From: UBA7332 sp051648105
GTDB lineage: Bacteria; Bacteroidota; Bacteroidia; Bacteroidales; UBA7332
NCBI GenBank assembly: GCA_051648105.1
Contig: JBOFEN010000096.1
Span: forward strand, 28,827 to 92,826
Length of the DNA: 64,000 nt
Direction: 5' to 3'
The translations under genes and the position numbers were made by a program. The notes beneath the pieces were generated by a model that saw nothing but the letters and a program-made list of their open reading frames with translations, had not been told where the DNA came from and searched no databases. Of the stretch, positions 44,179 through 54,034 are shown piece by piece (position 1 is the stretch's first letter; each line of letters opens with the position of its first letter).

Positions 44179-44697
44179 CTATGTTTTCGGAATAAAAGTT
44201 ATATCCTCAAGCCAACTCTTAATAAATGGGAAGCATAACTGTGCACTCTTTTGAACAGGGACATACAGTAGAGCATCCTCTCTTAGCTGATGCTTGAGCA
44301 ACACACCCTCTTTGTCTATCTCTTGAAAAAGAGTTAGAAAGAGACTAGACAGGATCAACCACTTAATAAAGCCAAAGACTCCTCCCATAAAACGATCTAC
44401 CCCTCCAAGGCCCATATACCTTATGGACTTAAGGAGCAAATTAGCTAACAACCTTGTAGGTATTGCGGTAGAAAGGAATAGTAATACAAACGCTAAAGCT
44501 CTCTTATATTTCTCGGGCAAATCCACATACTCTTCCACAACTCTTAGAAACTGATCCGAGAAGTTATACGAGACCCAAATAGCTATTCCTACCGCACAAA
44601 TTGTCCCCAACTGAGATATAAAACCCCTTTTATATCCCACAAAGAAGCCTAATCCCAATATAACAACTAGAACAATATCAATGGTTTCAAATGCCAT
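44179..44697 (-). CDS. CvpA family membrane protein
   Basis: A 172-residue inner-membrane protein with four predicted helices, starting at the ATG 44697 (one codon after a GTG). The opening MAFETIDIVLVVILGLGFFVGYKRGF, cited here from residues 1-20 and beyond in part, with the GYKRGF loop, is the CvpA signature. GLGGVDRFMGGVFGF near 98 is the second conserved loop. CvpA proteins are linked to colicin V production and envelope homeostasis in other bacteria, with no known biochemical activity. It lies between infB, separated by a terminator, and sufB. Confidence 0.88.
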   Translation of the reverse strand: MAFETIDIVLVVILGLGFFVGYKRGFISQLGTICAVGIAIWVSYNFSDQFLRVVEEYVDLPEKYKRALAFVLLFLSTAIPTRLLANLLLKSIRYMGLGGVDRFMGGVFGFIKWLILSSLFLTLFQEIDKEGVLLKHQLREDALLYVPVQKSAQLCFPFIKSWLEDITFIPKT

Positions 44698-44726
44698 CAC
44701 CCTTGAGTAAATATTTTGTGTTATAC

Positions 44727-44791
44727 AAAAAATGAGTTACATAAGAAAGACTACTACAATTCAAGCAATAGTTTTTCTTGTGCAACTCATT
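44727..44791 (-). terminator. Terminator of the rimP-nusA-infB operon
   Basis: A long imperfect stem of about 20 bp (44731-44751 with 44771-44791, one mismatch and G-T pairs) 17 bases past the infB stop, followed on the minus strand by six T. Confidence 0.82.
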
Positions 44792-44807
44792 CCAATTTAT
44801 CTATTTA

Positions 44808-47630
44808 TCAATCAAGTTTACGTTGTACTTCGATCTCCTCAAATGATTCAACAATATCTCCAACTTTGATATCGTTGTAACCCTGAAGGTTCAAACCACA
44901 CTCATAACCTGTAGCAACCTCTTTAACATCATCTTTGTAACGTTTCAACGAAGCTAACTCACCTGTGAAGATAACAATACCATCTCTAATCAAGCGAACT
45001 TTATTTCCACGCTTAACCTTACCTTCTTTAACCATACAACCGGCGATAGTACCAACCTTAGTAATTTTGAATGTCTCACGAATCTCGATAGATGCAGTGA
45101 TCTCTTCTCTGATTTCAGGGCTCAACATACCAGCCATAGCGTCTTTGATCTCCTCGATAGCCGTATAAATAATTGAATACATACGAATATCAACACCTTC
45201 TTTCTCAGCCAACTTACGTGCTGAACCTGAAGGACGAACTTGGAAACCAACGATAATTGCATTTGAAGCAGCTGCTAATACAACATCAGAATCAGAGATC
45301 TGACCTACAGCCTTGTGAATTACATTAACCTGTATCTCTTCAGTTGAAAGACGGATCAATGAATCTGCCAACGCTTCAACTGAACCATCCACGTCACCCT
45401 TAACAATAACATTAAGCTCTTGGAAGTTACCAATCGCAATACGGCGACCAATATCCTCTAGCGTCAATAGTTTCTGAGTACGTAGACCCTGCTCACGCTG
45501 CAACATATCACGCTTGTTAGCGATCTCTCTAGCCTCTTGTTCTGATTCCATTACGTTGAATGCATCACCAGCTTGTGGTGCTCCGTTCAAACCTAGGATC
45601 AAAACTGGTTCTGAAGGCCCAGCCTCTTGAACACGATTACCACGCTCATTAAACATAGCCTTTACACGACCATGATGAGTACCTGCCAATACAACATCAC
45701 CTACGCGAAGAGTACCCGACTGAACTATTACTGTAGATACATATCCGCGTCCTTTATCCAAAGACGACTCGATAATAGAACCAACAGCACGTTTATTTGG
45801 ATTAGCTTTAAGCTCCAACATTTCTGCTTCAAGCAACACTTTCTCCATCAATGCCTCAATACCCATACCTTGCTTAGCAGAGATCTCTTGAGCCTGATAC
45901 TTACCACCCCACTCTTCAACTAGGTAATTCATAGCTGCTAGAGCCTCACGGATTTTGTCTGCATTAGCACCAGCTTTGTCAACTTTGTTGAAAGCAAATA
46001 CTATAGGCACACCCGCAGCTGATGCGTGATTTATAGCCTCGATAGTTTGTGGCATGACGCTATCATCCGCTGCAATAATGATAATTGCAATATCAGTTAC
46101 TTTAGCACCACGAGCACGCATTGCAGTAAAGGCTTCGTGACCTGGAGTATCAAGGAAGGTAATTACACGACTATCCTCCATCTCCACGTGATATGCACCA
46201 ATGTGCTGAGTAATACCACCTGCTTCACCAGCAATAACGTTTGTACGACGGATGTAGTCCAAAAGAGAAGTTTTACCGTGGTCAACGTGACCCATCACAG
46301 CAACGATAGGTGGACGAGCGATCATATCCTCTTCATTATCCTCCTCTACTGTAATAGCCTCTACAACCTCAGCACTTACATACTCTGTAGTGAAACCAAA
46401 CTCTTCAGCAACAATATTGATTGTCTCAGCATCCAAACGCTGGTTGATAGAAACCATCATACCCAAGCTCATACATGTAGAGATAACCTGAATAACAGGC
46501 ACATTCATCATGTTTGCCAAGTCGTTTGCTGTAACGAATTCAGTAATTTTAAGCACTGTGCTCTCTGCCGCTTCAGCATCCATACGCTCTTGCTGACGAT
46601 CCTGAAGTGCTTGGCGCTTCTCCTTACGGAATTTAGCACCTTTATTTGGAGACTTGCTTGTCAAACGAGCAAGAGTCTCTTTGATCTGCTTTTGAACATC
46701 CTCTTCGCTAACCTCAGCCTTAAGAATAGGTCTCTTTATAGGACGTTTGTCGCGATTTGCGTTGTTGTTATTGTTGTTATTGCTCGGACCGCCTTGACGA
46801 GGATTAGCCCCACCAGGTCGCGCCGAATGATGCGCACCTTGTTTGTGTTCGCCTTGAGGAATAAGAACCTTCTCTTTCCCATCAATGCGTTTACGTTTTT
46901 TCTTTTCAGCATCACTTGAAGCATCTGATTTAAGTCTAAGCGTTGGGCGATCGCCTGTACGCTGGACTGCTGGCTGAGCCGCTGGCTGAGCTGGCTTACG
47001 CTTATCATCACGCTCCTTTTTCTTCTCCTCTTTAGATTTTTTCTGCGGACGAGTACGATCATTGATAGCAGCAAGATCAATAAATCCTACCTGCTTAATC
47101 TGTAACTCCTCTTTCTGATTACTCAGACGAAAAACATCCTTCTCACTATCCGTAGTTGGCATATCAGCCACTTCTGCCTTATTAGTTACCTCTTTTTCGC
47201 TTTCTACTTTCACTTCTGCAGTTTGGGTTTGAACAGAGACTACCTCCACCTCTTTTTTAGAAACAGGTGCACTCTTAGGTCTCTTTTTATTTAATTCATC
47301 TAAATCAATACGCCCCACCTCTTTAAGGCCAATACGAGGCTCTTGAACAATTACCGTTGGTACTATATCTGCAACCTCTTGTTCGTCTATGGTGAGTGTT
47401 GCTTTATTTTTAGGAGTACTATGACGTTCGTGGCTAAGGCGTTCAGATTCCTCTTTCTCTACCTTATCCTTACTAAACTCCTGTTTTAGCAACTCATACT
47501 CTGCCTCTCCAATCCTTGCATTTGGATTGGCCTCTAGCGTAGTATAACCCTTTCCCTGAAGAAACTCAACAGCAGTTGATATTCCTACATTGAGTTCACG
47601 AGCTATCTTGTTTAATTTAATATTTGACAT
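44808..47630 (-). CDS. infB: Translation initiation factor IF-2
   Basis: IF-2 is a GTPase that brings fMet-tRNA to the 30S subunit. The 940-residue protein has a short IF2-N domain (KLNKIARELNVGISTAVEFL, residues 5-24), a long low-complexity charged linker (about 60-330) with an asparagine run (NNNNNNNAN) coded by repetitive DNA near 46750-46775, a second IF2-N, then the G domain with GHVDHGKTSLLD near 445, DTPGHEAF near 495 and FNKVDK near 548. Domains II-IV follow, ending in the fMet-tRNA-binding GYECGLNLQGYNDIKVGD region. It is third in rimP-nusA-infB. Confidence 0.97.
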   Translation of the reverse strand: MSNIKLNKIARELNVGISTAVEFLQGKGYTTLEANPNARIGEAEYELLKQEFSKDKVEKEESERLSHERHSTPKNKATLTIDEQEVADIVPTVIVQEPRIGLKEVGRIDLDELNKKRPKSAPVSKKEVEVVSVQTQTAEVKVESEKEVTNKAEVADMPTTDSEKDVFRLSNQKEELQIKQVGFIDLAAINDRTRPQKKSKEEKKKERDDKRKPAQPAAQPAVQRTGDRPTLRLKSDASSDAEKKKRKRIDGKEKVLIPQGEHKQGAHHSARPGGANPRQGGPSNNNNNNNANRDKRPIKRPILKAEVSEEDVQKQIKETLARLTSKSPNKGAKFRKEKRQALQDRQQERMDAEAAESTVLKITEFVTANDLANMMNVPVIQVISTCMSLGMMVSINQRLDAETINIVAEEFGFTTEYVSAEVVEAITVEEDNEEDMIARPPIVAVMGHVDHGKTSLLDYIRRTNVIAGEAGGITQHIGAYHVEMEDSRVITFLDTPGHEAFTAMRARGAKVTDIAIIIIAADDSVMPQTIEAINHASAAGVPIVFAFNKVDKAGANADKIREALAAMNYLVEEWGGKYQAQEISAKQGMGIEALMEKVLLEAEMLELKANPNKRAVGSIIESSLDKGRGYVSTVIVQSGTLRVGDVVLAGTHHGRVKAMFNERGNRVQEAGPSEPVLILGLNGAPQAGDAFNVMESEQEAREIANKRDMLQREQGLRTQKLLTLEDIGRRIAIGNFQELNVIVKGDVDGSVEALADSLIRLSTEEIQVNVIHKAVGQISDSDVVLAAASNAIIVGFQVRPSGSARKLAEKEGVDIRMYSIIYTAIEEIKDAMAGMLSPEIREEITASIEIRETFKITKVGTIAGCMVKEGKVKRGNKVRLIRDGIVIFTGELASLKRYKDDVKEVATGYECGLNLQGYNDIKVGDIVESFEEIEVQRKLD

Positions 47631-47737
47631 AGAGTATCCTTTATTTAAAACGTTACGAAAAACACAACCTTATCGGGGGTTGCGGCCCATTAAAAATTCA
47701 CCTGACATAGGTTACAGAGACCTTTGGCAGAAGAATA

Positions 47738-48991
47738 TTACTCTTGGTCGAACTCCCTCTTAAGGATATTCAACACCTCGTCGACAGTACCCTCTTCAAG
47801 GTCCGCCTTCTCAATTAGTGTTTCGCGAGGAGTACTCAATACAGACTTAGCTGTTGCACATCCGATACTCTTCAATGCCTCAACTACCCATCCTTCAATT
47901 TCATCAGAGAATTCATCTAGGTAGATATCTTCCTCTTCTTCTTGAATATCGCGATATACATCGATCTGATACTCTGTCAACATAGAAGCGAGCTTAATGT
48001 TCATTCCACCAATACCAATTGCCAAAGAAACTTGGTCAGGCTTCATAAACACCTCAACTTTGCCAGCCTCTTCATTCAAACGAATAGAGGAGATCTGCGC
48101 AGGGCCTAACGCTCTACTTATATATAGAGACTTATTATCAGAGTAGTTAATTACGTCTATACTCTCATTGTGAAGTTCACGAACTATGCCGTGAATACGA
48201 GCACCCTTAACACCCACACATGCTCCAACTGCGTCGATACGCTCATCGCGCGACTCAACAGCAACCTTAGCACGCTTACCAGGTATACGTACAATCTTTT
48301 TGATTGTGATCAATCCTTCTTGAATCTCAGGAACCTCTAGTTCAAAAAGACGCTGAAGGAATAGCGGAGAGATACGCGAGACAATAATCTTCGGATTATT
48401 ATTGCGATTATCTACCCTAGCAACCACTGCGCGAACCGTATCCCCCTTACGGAAGAAGTCCTCTGCAATCTGCTCATTTTTTGGTAAAAGAAGTTCGTTA
48501 TTCTCCTCGTCTACAAGAAGAATCTCTTTTGCCCAGATCTGGTAAACCTCACCATAAACGATCTGACCAATCTTCTCTTTATATTTATTGTAGAGTGTAT
48601 CTTTCTGAAGCTCCAACACCTTAGATGCTAGAGTTTGACGCAAATTCAAGATAGCCCTACGACCAAAGCTCGCAAAGTTAACCTCATCAGTTACATCTTC
48701 ACCAACTTGAGCCTCTGGATCTATCATCAAAGCATCAGAGAGAGCAATCTCCAAACTCTCGTTATCCACCTCTCCATCTTCAACCACCAAACGGTTTCTG
48801 TAGATTTCAAAGTCACCTTTATCAGGGTTAACGATAACATCATAATTCTCATCCGTGCCAAACATCTTGGCAATAACGTTACGGAAAGACTCCTCAAGGA
48901 CACTGATTAGAGTACTTCTATCAATGCTTTTTAGGTCTTTAAACTCCGACAACGCGTCAATCAAGCTCATAACTTCCTCTTTCTTTGCCAT
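47738..48991 (-). CDS. nusA: Transcription termination/antitermination protein NusA
   Basis: NusA binds RNA polymerase and RNA to modulate pausing, termination and antitermination. The 417-residue protein has the N-terminal polymerase-binding domain (1-130), an S1 domain near 135-205 (GEVYQIWAKEILL), and tandem KH domains near 225-345 (RIDAVGACVGVKGARIHGIVREL and DQVSLAIGIGGMNIKLAS, cited in part). It ends with a short helix-hairpin-helix-like segment (SIGCATAKSVLSTPRETLIEKADLEEG) instead of the two acidic repeats found in E. coli. It lies 10 bases after rimP. Confidence 0.96.
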   Translation of the reverse strand: MAKKEEVMSLIDALSEFKDLKSIDRSTLISVLEESFRNVIAKMFGTDENYDVIVNPDKGDFEIYRNRLVVEDGEVDNESLEIALSDALMIDPEAQVGEDVTDEVNFASFGRRAILNLRQTLASKVLELQKDTLYNKYKEKIGQIVYGEVYQIWAKEILLVDEENNELLLPKNEQIAEDFFRKGDTVRAVVARVDNRNNNPKIIVSRISPLFLQRLFELEVPEIQEGLITIKKIVRIPGKRAKVAVESRDERIDAVGACVGVKGARIHGIVRELHNESIDVINYSDNKSLYISRALGPAQISSIRLNEEAGKVEVFMKPDQVSLAIGIGGMNIKLASMLTEYQIDVYRDIQEEEEDIYLDEFSDEIEGWVVEALKSIGCATAKSVLSTPRETLIEKADLEEGTVDEVLNILKREFDQE

Positions 48992-49000
48992 AGCTCTCTT

Positions 49001-49468
49001 TTATTTGAATCTTATTTGATACTTGCAATACTTAACCATGTCATAAGTGAATGTTTCATCCTCTTCGACATCACGTTTCTTTTTCTCACCCTCAAGCTTT
49101 ACCTTCTTTGTAGTAGTCACTGTAAAGCTATCCTCATCAGCCTTAGTCAAGAGTGCTGAAAACTTACGTCCATCCTTAGTCAACACCTCAACCTCGTTTC
49201 CAACATTCTTCTGATATTGGCGAAGGATCTTAAATGGAGAAGTAACCCCTGCTGAGCCAACCTCCAATTCATAATCCTCCACTTCACGGTCCATGCGATC
49301 TTCAATGAAGCGATGCACCATAATGCACTCATGAAGATCCATTGCATCATCATTATCCAACTCCACGATAATAATATTACCTGGACGAATAATAACATCA
49401 ACAACATAACTATCAGACTCAGTCAAAGCCTCTTCGACTAGTTGACGTACAACACTCTTGTCTATCAT
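49001..49468 (-). CDS. rimP: Ribosome maturation factor RimP
   Basis: RimP helps mature the 30S subunit. From the ATG at 49468 it has 155 residues, beginning MIDKSVVRQLVEEAL; a longer frame from 49534 would add 22 residues encoded by the terminator-like hairpin of the leader and is rejected. The N-terminal domain contains IRPGNIIIVELDNDDAMDLHECI and DYELEVGSAGVTSPFKI (the family ELEVSSPG-like motif), followed by the C-terminal SH3-like domain. It is first in the rimP-nusA-infB operon, and its leader may be attenuated. Confidence 0.94.
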   Translation of the reverse strand: MIDKSVVRQLVEEALTESDSYVVDVIIRPGNIIIVELDNDDAMDLHECIMVHRFIEDRMDREVEDYELEVGSAGVTSPFKILRQYQKNVGNEVEVLTKDGRKFSALLTKADEDSFTVTTTKKVKLEGEKKKRDVEEDETFTYDMVKYCKYQIRFK

Positions 49469-49500
49469 ATCTTTGAATTGTTTTATTCGAATTCTAACAA

Positions 49501-49528
49501 AAAGAGGGAGACCTATGTCCCCCTCTTT
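49501..49528 (-). terminator. Terminator-like hairpin in the rimP leader
   Basis: On the minus strand AAAGAGGGGGAC pairs with GTCTCCCTCTTT (49528-49517 with 49512-49501) over 12 bp with one G-T pair and a 4-base loop; the 3' arm runs into TTTTT. It lies between the -7 box (49542-49549) and the rimP start, so it can act as an attenuator. Confidence 0.75.
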
Positions 49529-49541
49529 CTCCATTCCGCTG

Positions 49542-49549
49542 CAAATATA
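49542..49549 (-). promoter_or_regulatory. -7 element for rimP-nusA-infB
   Basis: TATATTTG on the minus strand, an exact match; ATTG at 49573-49570 is a weak -33 box at 20 bases. The predicted start near 49535 supports the downstream rimP start codon. Confidence 0.65.
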
Positions 49550-49664
49550 CTCAATTCCTATGTTTCAAGCAATAAGGAGTATATTATTTTCAATAAAAAG
49601 TAGCCCCTCAAGCCTAAATAAACAAACTTTAACGACATTAATAGGTACTTTAACAGTAAAAGCC

Positions 49665-50984
49665 TCACCATTCGACACCCAATAGGTCTCCACTGAGCTG
49701 TAGCAGGGATAGTTCACAAAGCTTAGTGGAGTATAGAGCCGTAGACAACCTCTCCTCAGCATCAAGGAGACTATTCTGTGCCTCCCTCAACTCAATACCC
49801 GAGAGGTCCCCAAGCTTATATCTATCCAAAGCTATCTCATAATAACTTCTTGCCACTTGAAGATTCTCCTGTTCAAACTCAGCCAAGCGAACATTATTCC
49901 CATACGCCATCCATACGTTTGCAAACTCAGATCTCAAAGAGAGCTCCAGCTCCTGATGCTGCAGCTCAGCAATTATTCTTTGAGCCTTAGCATTACGCTG
50001 CTCACGACGACGATTCATCCCATCAAATACATTTACCCCAACCGTAGCACCCCAGTTGAAGCCCAACTGACTACTCCTGTCAAGAACTGACTGATCCATG
50101 TAGGTAGTCGAATAACCATACCCACCACTAACTCTAAGGTAAGGCAAATTACTAGAGCGAGCAATGCGCAACTCCTGCTTTGCTATTAGCTGATCCCTCT
50201 CAGTTGTCAGCAACATCGCATTATTTGATATCATCCTATCCTCAAAGCCCTCCACATCAAACATAGGTGACAACTCAAGAGTTGAATCCTGAATAGCAAC
50301 AAAAGAGCTCATAGAAGATATACCTAACAACTGATTAAGCCTAACACACGAAGCATACAAAACCTCCTGCTGCTTCATCACCAAAGATCGATCGGAATTA
50401 CAATCCACACTCGCCTGCTGAAGCTCCAACCTCGAGGCAGCACCAATCCTATACCTCTCCTCAACAATCCTCAGCCTCTCCTGCGAGAGAGACAACGCAC
50501 CCTGCAGGTTCTTCAACCTTATCTGTTGGCGAATCTGAGTATAATATTCCGATGCCACATCAGCCACACAACTCTCCAAGGCAACTCGCAACTGAAGCTC
50601 GCCCCTCTTCTCTAACTCACGAAGCTTAGCCCAACTACCCTGAATGGCCAATCCATCAAATAGAGTCCAAGAGAGATTAAGCCCAGCACTCAATTGATCA
50701 TTATTCACACCATCCCTCTCCACAACATCACCCTCAGGAGGATACTGTTTTGTGTCATTAAGCGAACCACTATAACTACCCGAAGCATCCAAACGAGGCA
50801 AGTAGCCCGCATTACCTATAGTTGCATTATTCGTCGCAACCTCCATTCTCTTCCTCTCAAGGCGCACCGAATAGTTATTCTCCAGCCCCAAAGCAATACA
50901 ATCACTCAAGGAGATAGACTGAGATAACGCCCCCTCGGTTGCGAAAAGTGCTACGCAACTCAATATAATAAATCTTATATTCAT
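49665..50984 (-). CDS. TolC family outer-membrane efflux protein
   Basis: A 439-residue outer-membrane channel of the OEP/TolC family. A signal peptide ends near GALSQ. Two repeated halves of helices and strands are visible, each with the SLxDCIALGLENN-like start and long amphipathic helices (ERLRIVEERYRIGAASRLELQQA near 180; ARSYYEIALDRYKLGDLSGIELREA near 390, both cited in part). It is the last gene of the efflux operon; its ATG overlaps the RND gene stop by four bases (ATGA), implying coupled translation and fixed stoichiometry. No clear terminator was found after it. Confidence 0.93.
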   Translation of the reverse strand: MNIRFIILSCVALFATEGALSQSISLSDCIALGLENNYSVRLERKRMEVATNNATIGNAGYLPRLDASGSYSGSLNDTKQYPPEGDVVERDGVNNDQLSAGLNLSWTLFDGLAIQGSWAKLRELEKRGELQLRVALESCVADVASEYYTQIRQQIRLKNLQGALSLSQERLRIVEERYRIGAASRLELQQASVDCNSDRSLVMKQQEVLYASCVRLNQLLGISSMSSFVAIQDSTLELSPMFDVEGFEDRMISNNAMLLTTERDQLIAKQELRIARSSNLPYLRVSGGYGYSTTYMDQSVLDRSSQLGFNWGATVGVNVFDGMNRRREQRNAKAQRIIAELQHQELELSLRSEFANVWMAYGNNVRLAEFEQENLQVARSYYEIALDRYKLGDLSGIELREAQNSLLDAEERLSTALYSTKLCELSLLQLSGDLLGVEW

Positions 50985-53900
50985 AACTTAACCTCCTTAT
51001 CAACACGATTAGTAGCCATAAAACTATAGATCGCTGGTACAACATAGAGAGTCAAGAAGGTCGACAACATAAGACCGCCAACCACTGCAACCCCCATCGA
51101 TATACGGCTATTTGCACCCTCACCAGAGGCAAACACCAAAGGCAATAACCCCAAAAGCGTTGAGGCACTAGTCATCAAGATAGGACGCAAACGCTGCTCC
51201 GAGGCAGTCTGTATTGCCTCCCACTTACTCAACCCCTCATCCTGTCTCTGGTTAGCAAACTCCACAATCAAGATACCATTCTTAGCCACCAGACCAATCA
51301 ACATAATAATACCAATCTGACTAAAGATATTCATCGTCACACCCATCACATACATAAAGAGAAGAGCACCAGCAATAGCCAGCGGAACAGTGATCATAAT
51401 AACCATTGGATCCTTAAAACTCTCGAACTGCGCCGCCAATACCAAGAATATTAGCACCAAGGCCAACACAAAAGCAAAAAGAAGACTCGAAGAACTCTCA
51501 CTAAACTCGCGAGACTCACCATCCAAGGCCGTACGAAACGAGTCATCCAACACCTCCTTAGCAATCCTATCCATCTCCTTCAGACCATCTCCAATAGTAT
51601 AACCACTAGCCAAACCAGCGGAAACAGTCGTTGAGACAAATCGATTATACCTATACAACTTAGGTGGAGCAACATCCTCACGAAGATTAACCAAATTATC
51701 TAGCTGAATCATCTCACCACCCTGACTGCGCACATAAAGCGACTTCAAGTCCAGAGGAGTATTACGCTGATCCCTATTGATTTCACCCAAGATCTGATAC
51801 TGCTTACCATTCAAATAAAAATAACCCATACGCTGACCACTCAACCCATACTGCAAGGTCTGAGCAATATTCAGAGTACTAACCCCCAAGAGGTTTGCCT
51901 TATCCCTATCAATCTCCACACGCGTCTCTGGCTTAGTAAACTTCAAGTTAGCATCCGCCATCTGCAACACATTACTCTCCTGCACCTTAGCCATAAAAGC
52001 CGGAAGAAACTCCTGAAGCTTCTCCAAGGTAGGAGCCTGCAACACATACTGTATAGGCATACCACCACCACGACCCGTACTAAAGGTAGACTGCTGACGT
52101 ACAAAAGCACGCCCACTACTAGTACTCCTTACCGCCTGCGTCATCACAGCGGCAATATCACCCTGCGTTCTCGAACGCTCCGCAATATCCGAAAGAGTCA
52201 AAAAGACAAAACCACTACCCGAGGAGGCCCTATTAACTATATTCACAGCCTCAGGCACAAGCTCCTGACCCATATCAACAATCTCATCAGAGAAGTCACG
52301 AATAAACTCAAAGGTTGAACCCTCAGGACCCAATAGAGAGATAACCACGCGCGATCTATCCTCCAATGGAGCCAACTCAGCAGGAATCTTTACCCACAGA
52401 TAAGCAATCGCCAACATCAATCCCCCAACAAGCGGCAACACCCACACCCTATGGCGCAGCACCACAGCCAGAGTCTTAGAGTAGAAACTATTCATCCACT
52501 CAAAGAAAGGCTCCGTTGATCTATAAAACCTACCCTTATTCTCACGTCGCTTCAATATCTTTGTAGCAAACATAGGAGTAAACGTAAGAGCCACAAACGA
52601 TGAGATAACCACCGACCCTGCAATAACCATACTAAACTCCCTGAAGAGCTTACCCGTCATACCATCCAAAAAGACGATAGGCAAGAATACAGCCACCAAG
52701 GTAATAGTGGTTGATATCACGGCAAAGAAGATCTCCTTCGAACCCTCAATACCAGCACTCTTGGGTGTCATCCCCTTCTCAATACGCACATATATATTCT
52801 CCGCAACAACGATTGCATCATCAACAACCAACCCTACCGATAGGACAATAGCCAACATCGTCAATACATTCATAGAGAACCCCATGAGATACATCACAAA
52901 GAAAGCACCAACCAACGAGATAGGAATAACCACAACTGGCACCAGAGTAACCCTCCAATCCCTCAAGAAAAGAAAGATAATCAACACAACCAACAAGAAG
53001 GCAATATAGATTGTCTCCTCCACCTCCCTGATTGATGCGCGAATAAAGCGCGTGTCGTCAGAGACTAACTCGATGACAACATCCTCCGGAAGATCCTTTC
53101 GAAGCTGATCAATACGAACCCTCGACTCATCTACAATGTTGATATGATTAGCCCCAGGCTGAGGTATCACAACAACCATCACCGTAGGCACACCATCCTT
53201 TCTCAAAATGCTTCGCATATCCTCAGGAGCAAGCTCAGCACGACCAATATCACTAAAGCGCACTAGCTGATCCCCCTCTTGACGAAGCACCATATCATTA
53301 AACTGCTTAGGCGTAGACATCAAACCCAAAGTACGAATAGTAAGCTCCATCGTGTTGCCCTCGATACTACCCGATGGCAACTCAACATTCTCACTATCTA
53401 GCGCCTGCTTTACATCTATGGGTGTAATACCATATGCAGCCATCTTGACTGGATCCAACCAAAGACGCATAGAGTAACGCTTAGCACCCCATATATCAAC
53501 CGCACTAACCTCAGGAATAGTTTGCAAACGCTCCTTTACAGTCACCTCAGCTATCTCAGTGATCTCTAATAATGAACGCCTCTCACTACCAACCGAGATC
53601 CTCATGATAGGGTCCGAGTCAGCATCTGCCTTCGACACCGTAGGCGGATCACAATCACGCGGCAACAGCCTCTGAGATAGAGAAACCTTATCCCTTACGT
53701 CATTAGCAGCACGCTCCATATCAACGTCCAACTCAAACTCTACAGTTATATTACTCACCCCTTGACTACTCGTACTAGAGAGTGAGCGAATACCAGGTAT
53801 ACCATTAATATTCTGCTCCAAAGGCTCAGTTATCTGACTCATGATGATATCAGCATTCGCACCAGGATAACTAACACTTACGGTGATAACCGGTTTATCT

Positions 53901-54019
53901 ACACTTGGAAACTCACGCACACCCAAGTAGCTATAACCAATAAGACCAAAGAGAAGCACTATCAACATCATCACCGTAGCCAACACAGGCCTACGTATAC
54001 TCAATTCAGATATATTCAT
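50981..54019 (-). CDS. RND efflux transporter permease (HAE1 type)
   Basis: A 1012-residue inner-membrane proton-driven pump. The start MNISELSIRRPVLATVMML is typical. Twelve helices are arranged as 1+5 and 1+5 around two large periplasmic loops. TM4 has GLVVDDAIVVAENIY near residue 402, with the two aspartates of the proton relay. The conserved FxGGFR-type loop appears as RDWRVTLVPVVVIPISL near 350. The MexF/AcrB-like HAE1 family exports drugs, dyes, bile acids and similar compounds; the substrate cannot be read from sequence. It is the second gene of adaptor-pump-channel. Confidence 0.95.
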   Translation of the reverse strand: MNISELSIRRPVLATVMMLIVLLFGLIGYSYLGVREFPSVDKPVITVSVSYPGANADIIMSQITEPLEQNINGIPGIRSLSSTSSQGVSNITVEFELDVDMERAANDVRDKVSLSQRLLPRDCDPPTVSKADADSDPIMRISVGSERRSLLEITEIAEVTVKERLQTIPEVSAVDIWGAKRYSMRLWLDPVKMAAYGITPIDVKQALDSENVELPSGSIEGNTMELTIRTLGLMSTPKQFNDMVLRQEGDQLVRFSDIGRAELAPEDMRSILRKDGVPTVMVVVIPQPGANHINIVDESRVRIDQLRKDLPEDVVIELVSDDTRFIRASIREVEETIYIAFLLVVLIIFLFLRDWRVTLVPVVVIPISLVGAFFVMYLMGFSMNVLTMLAIVLSVGLVVDDAIVVAENIYVRIEKGMTPKSAGIEGSKEIFFAVISTTITLVAVFLPIVFLDGMTGKLFREFSMVIAGSVVISSFVALTFTPMFATKILKRRENKGRFYRSTEPFFEWMNSFYSKTLAVVLRHRVWVLPLVGGLMLAIAYLWVKIPAELAPLEDRSRVVISLLGPEGSTFEFIRDFSDEIVDMGQELVPEAVNIVNRASSGSGFVFLTLSDIAERSRTQGDIAAVMTQAVRSTSSGRAFVRQQSTFSTGRGGGMPIQYVLQAPTLEKLQEFLPAFMAKVQESNVLQMADANLKFTKPETRVEIDRDKANLLGVSTLNIAQTLQYGLSGQRMGYFYLNGKQYQILGEINRDQRNTPLDLKSLYVRSQGGEMIQLDNLVNLREDVAPPKLYRYNRFVSTTVSAGLASGYTIGDGLKEMDRIAKEVLDDSFRTALDGESREFSESSSSLLFAFVLALVLIFLVLAAQFESFKDPMVIMITVPLAIAGALLFMYVMGVTMNIFSQIGIIMLIGLVAKNGILIVEFANQRQDEGLSKWEAIQTASEQRLRPILMTSASTLLGLLPLVFASGEGANSRISMGVAVVGGLMLSTFLTLYVVPAIYSFMATNRVDKEVKL

Positions 54020-54034
54020 CTCACTTATCCCCCT

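Noticed and set aside
46026..46919. A 297-codon open frame on the plus strand
   Set aside because: It is antisense to infB, lacks any family resemblance, and is cysteine- and serine-rich in the way of mirror frames.
49469..49534. N-terminal extension of RimP
   Set aside because: The 22 extra codons are the leader hairpin itself and do not resemble RimP.
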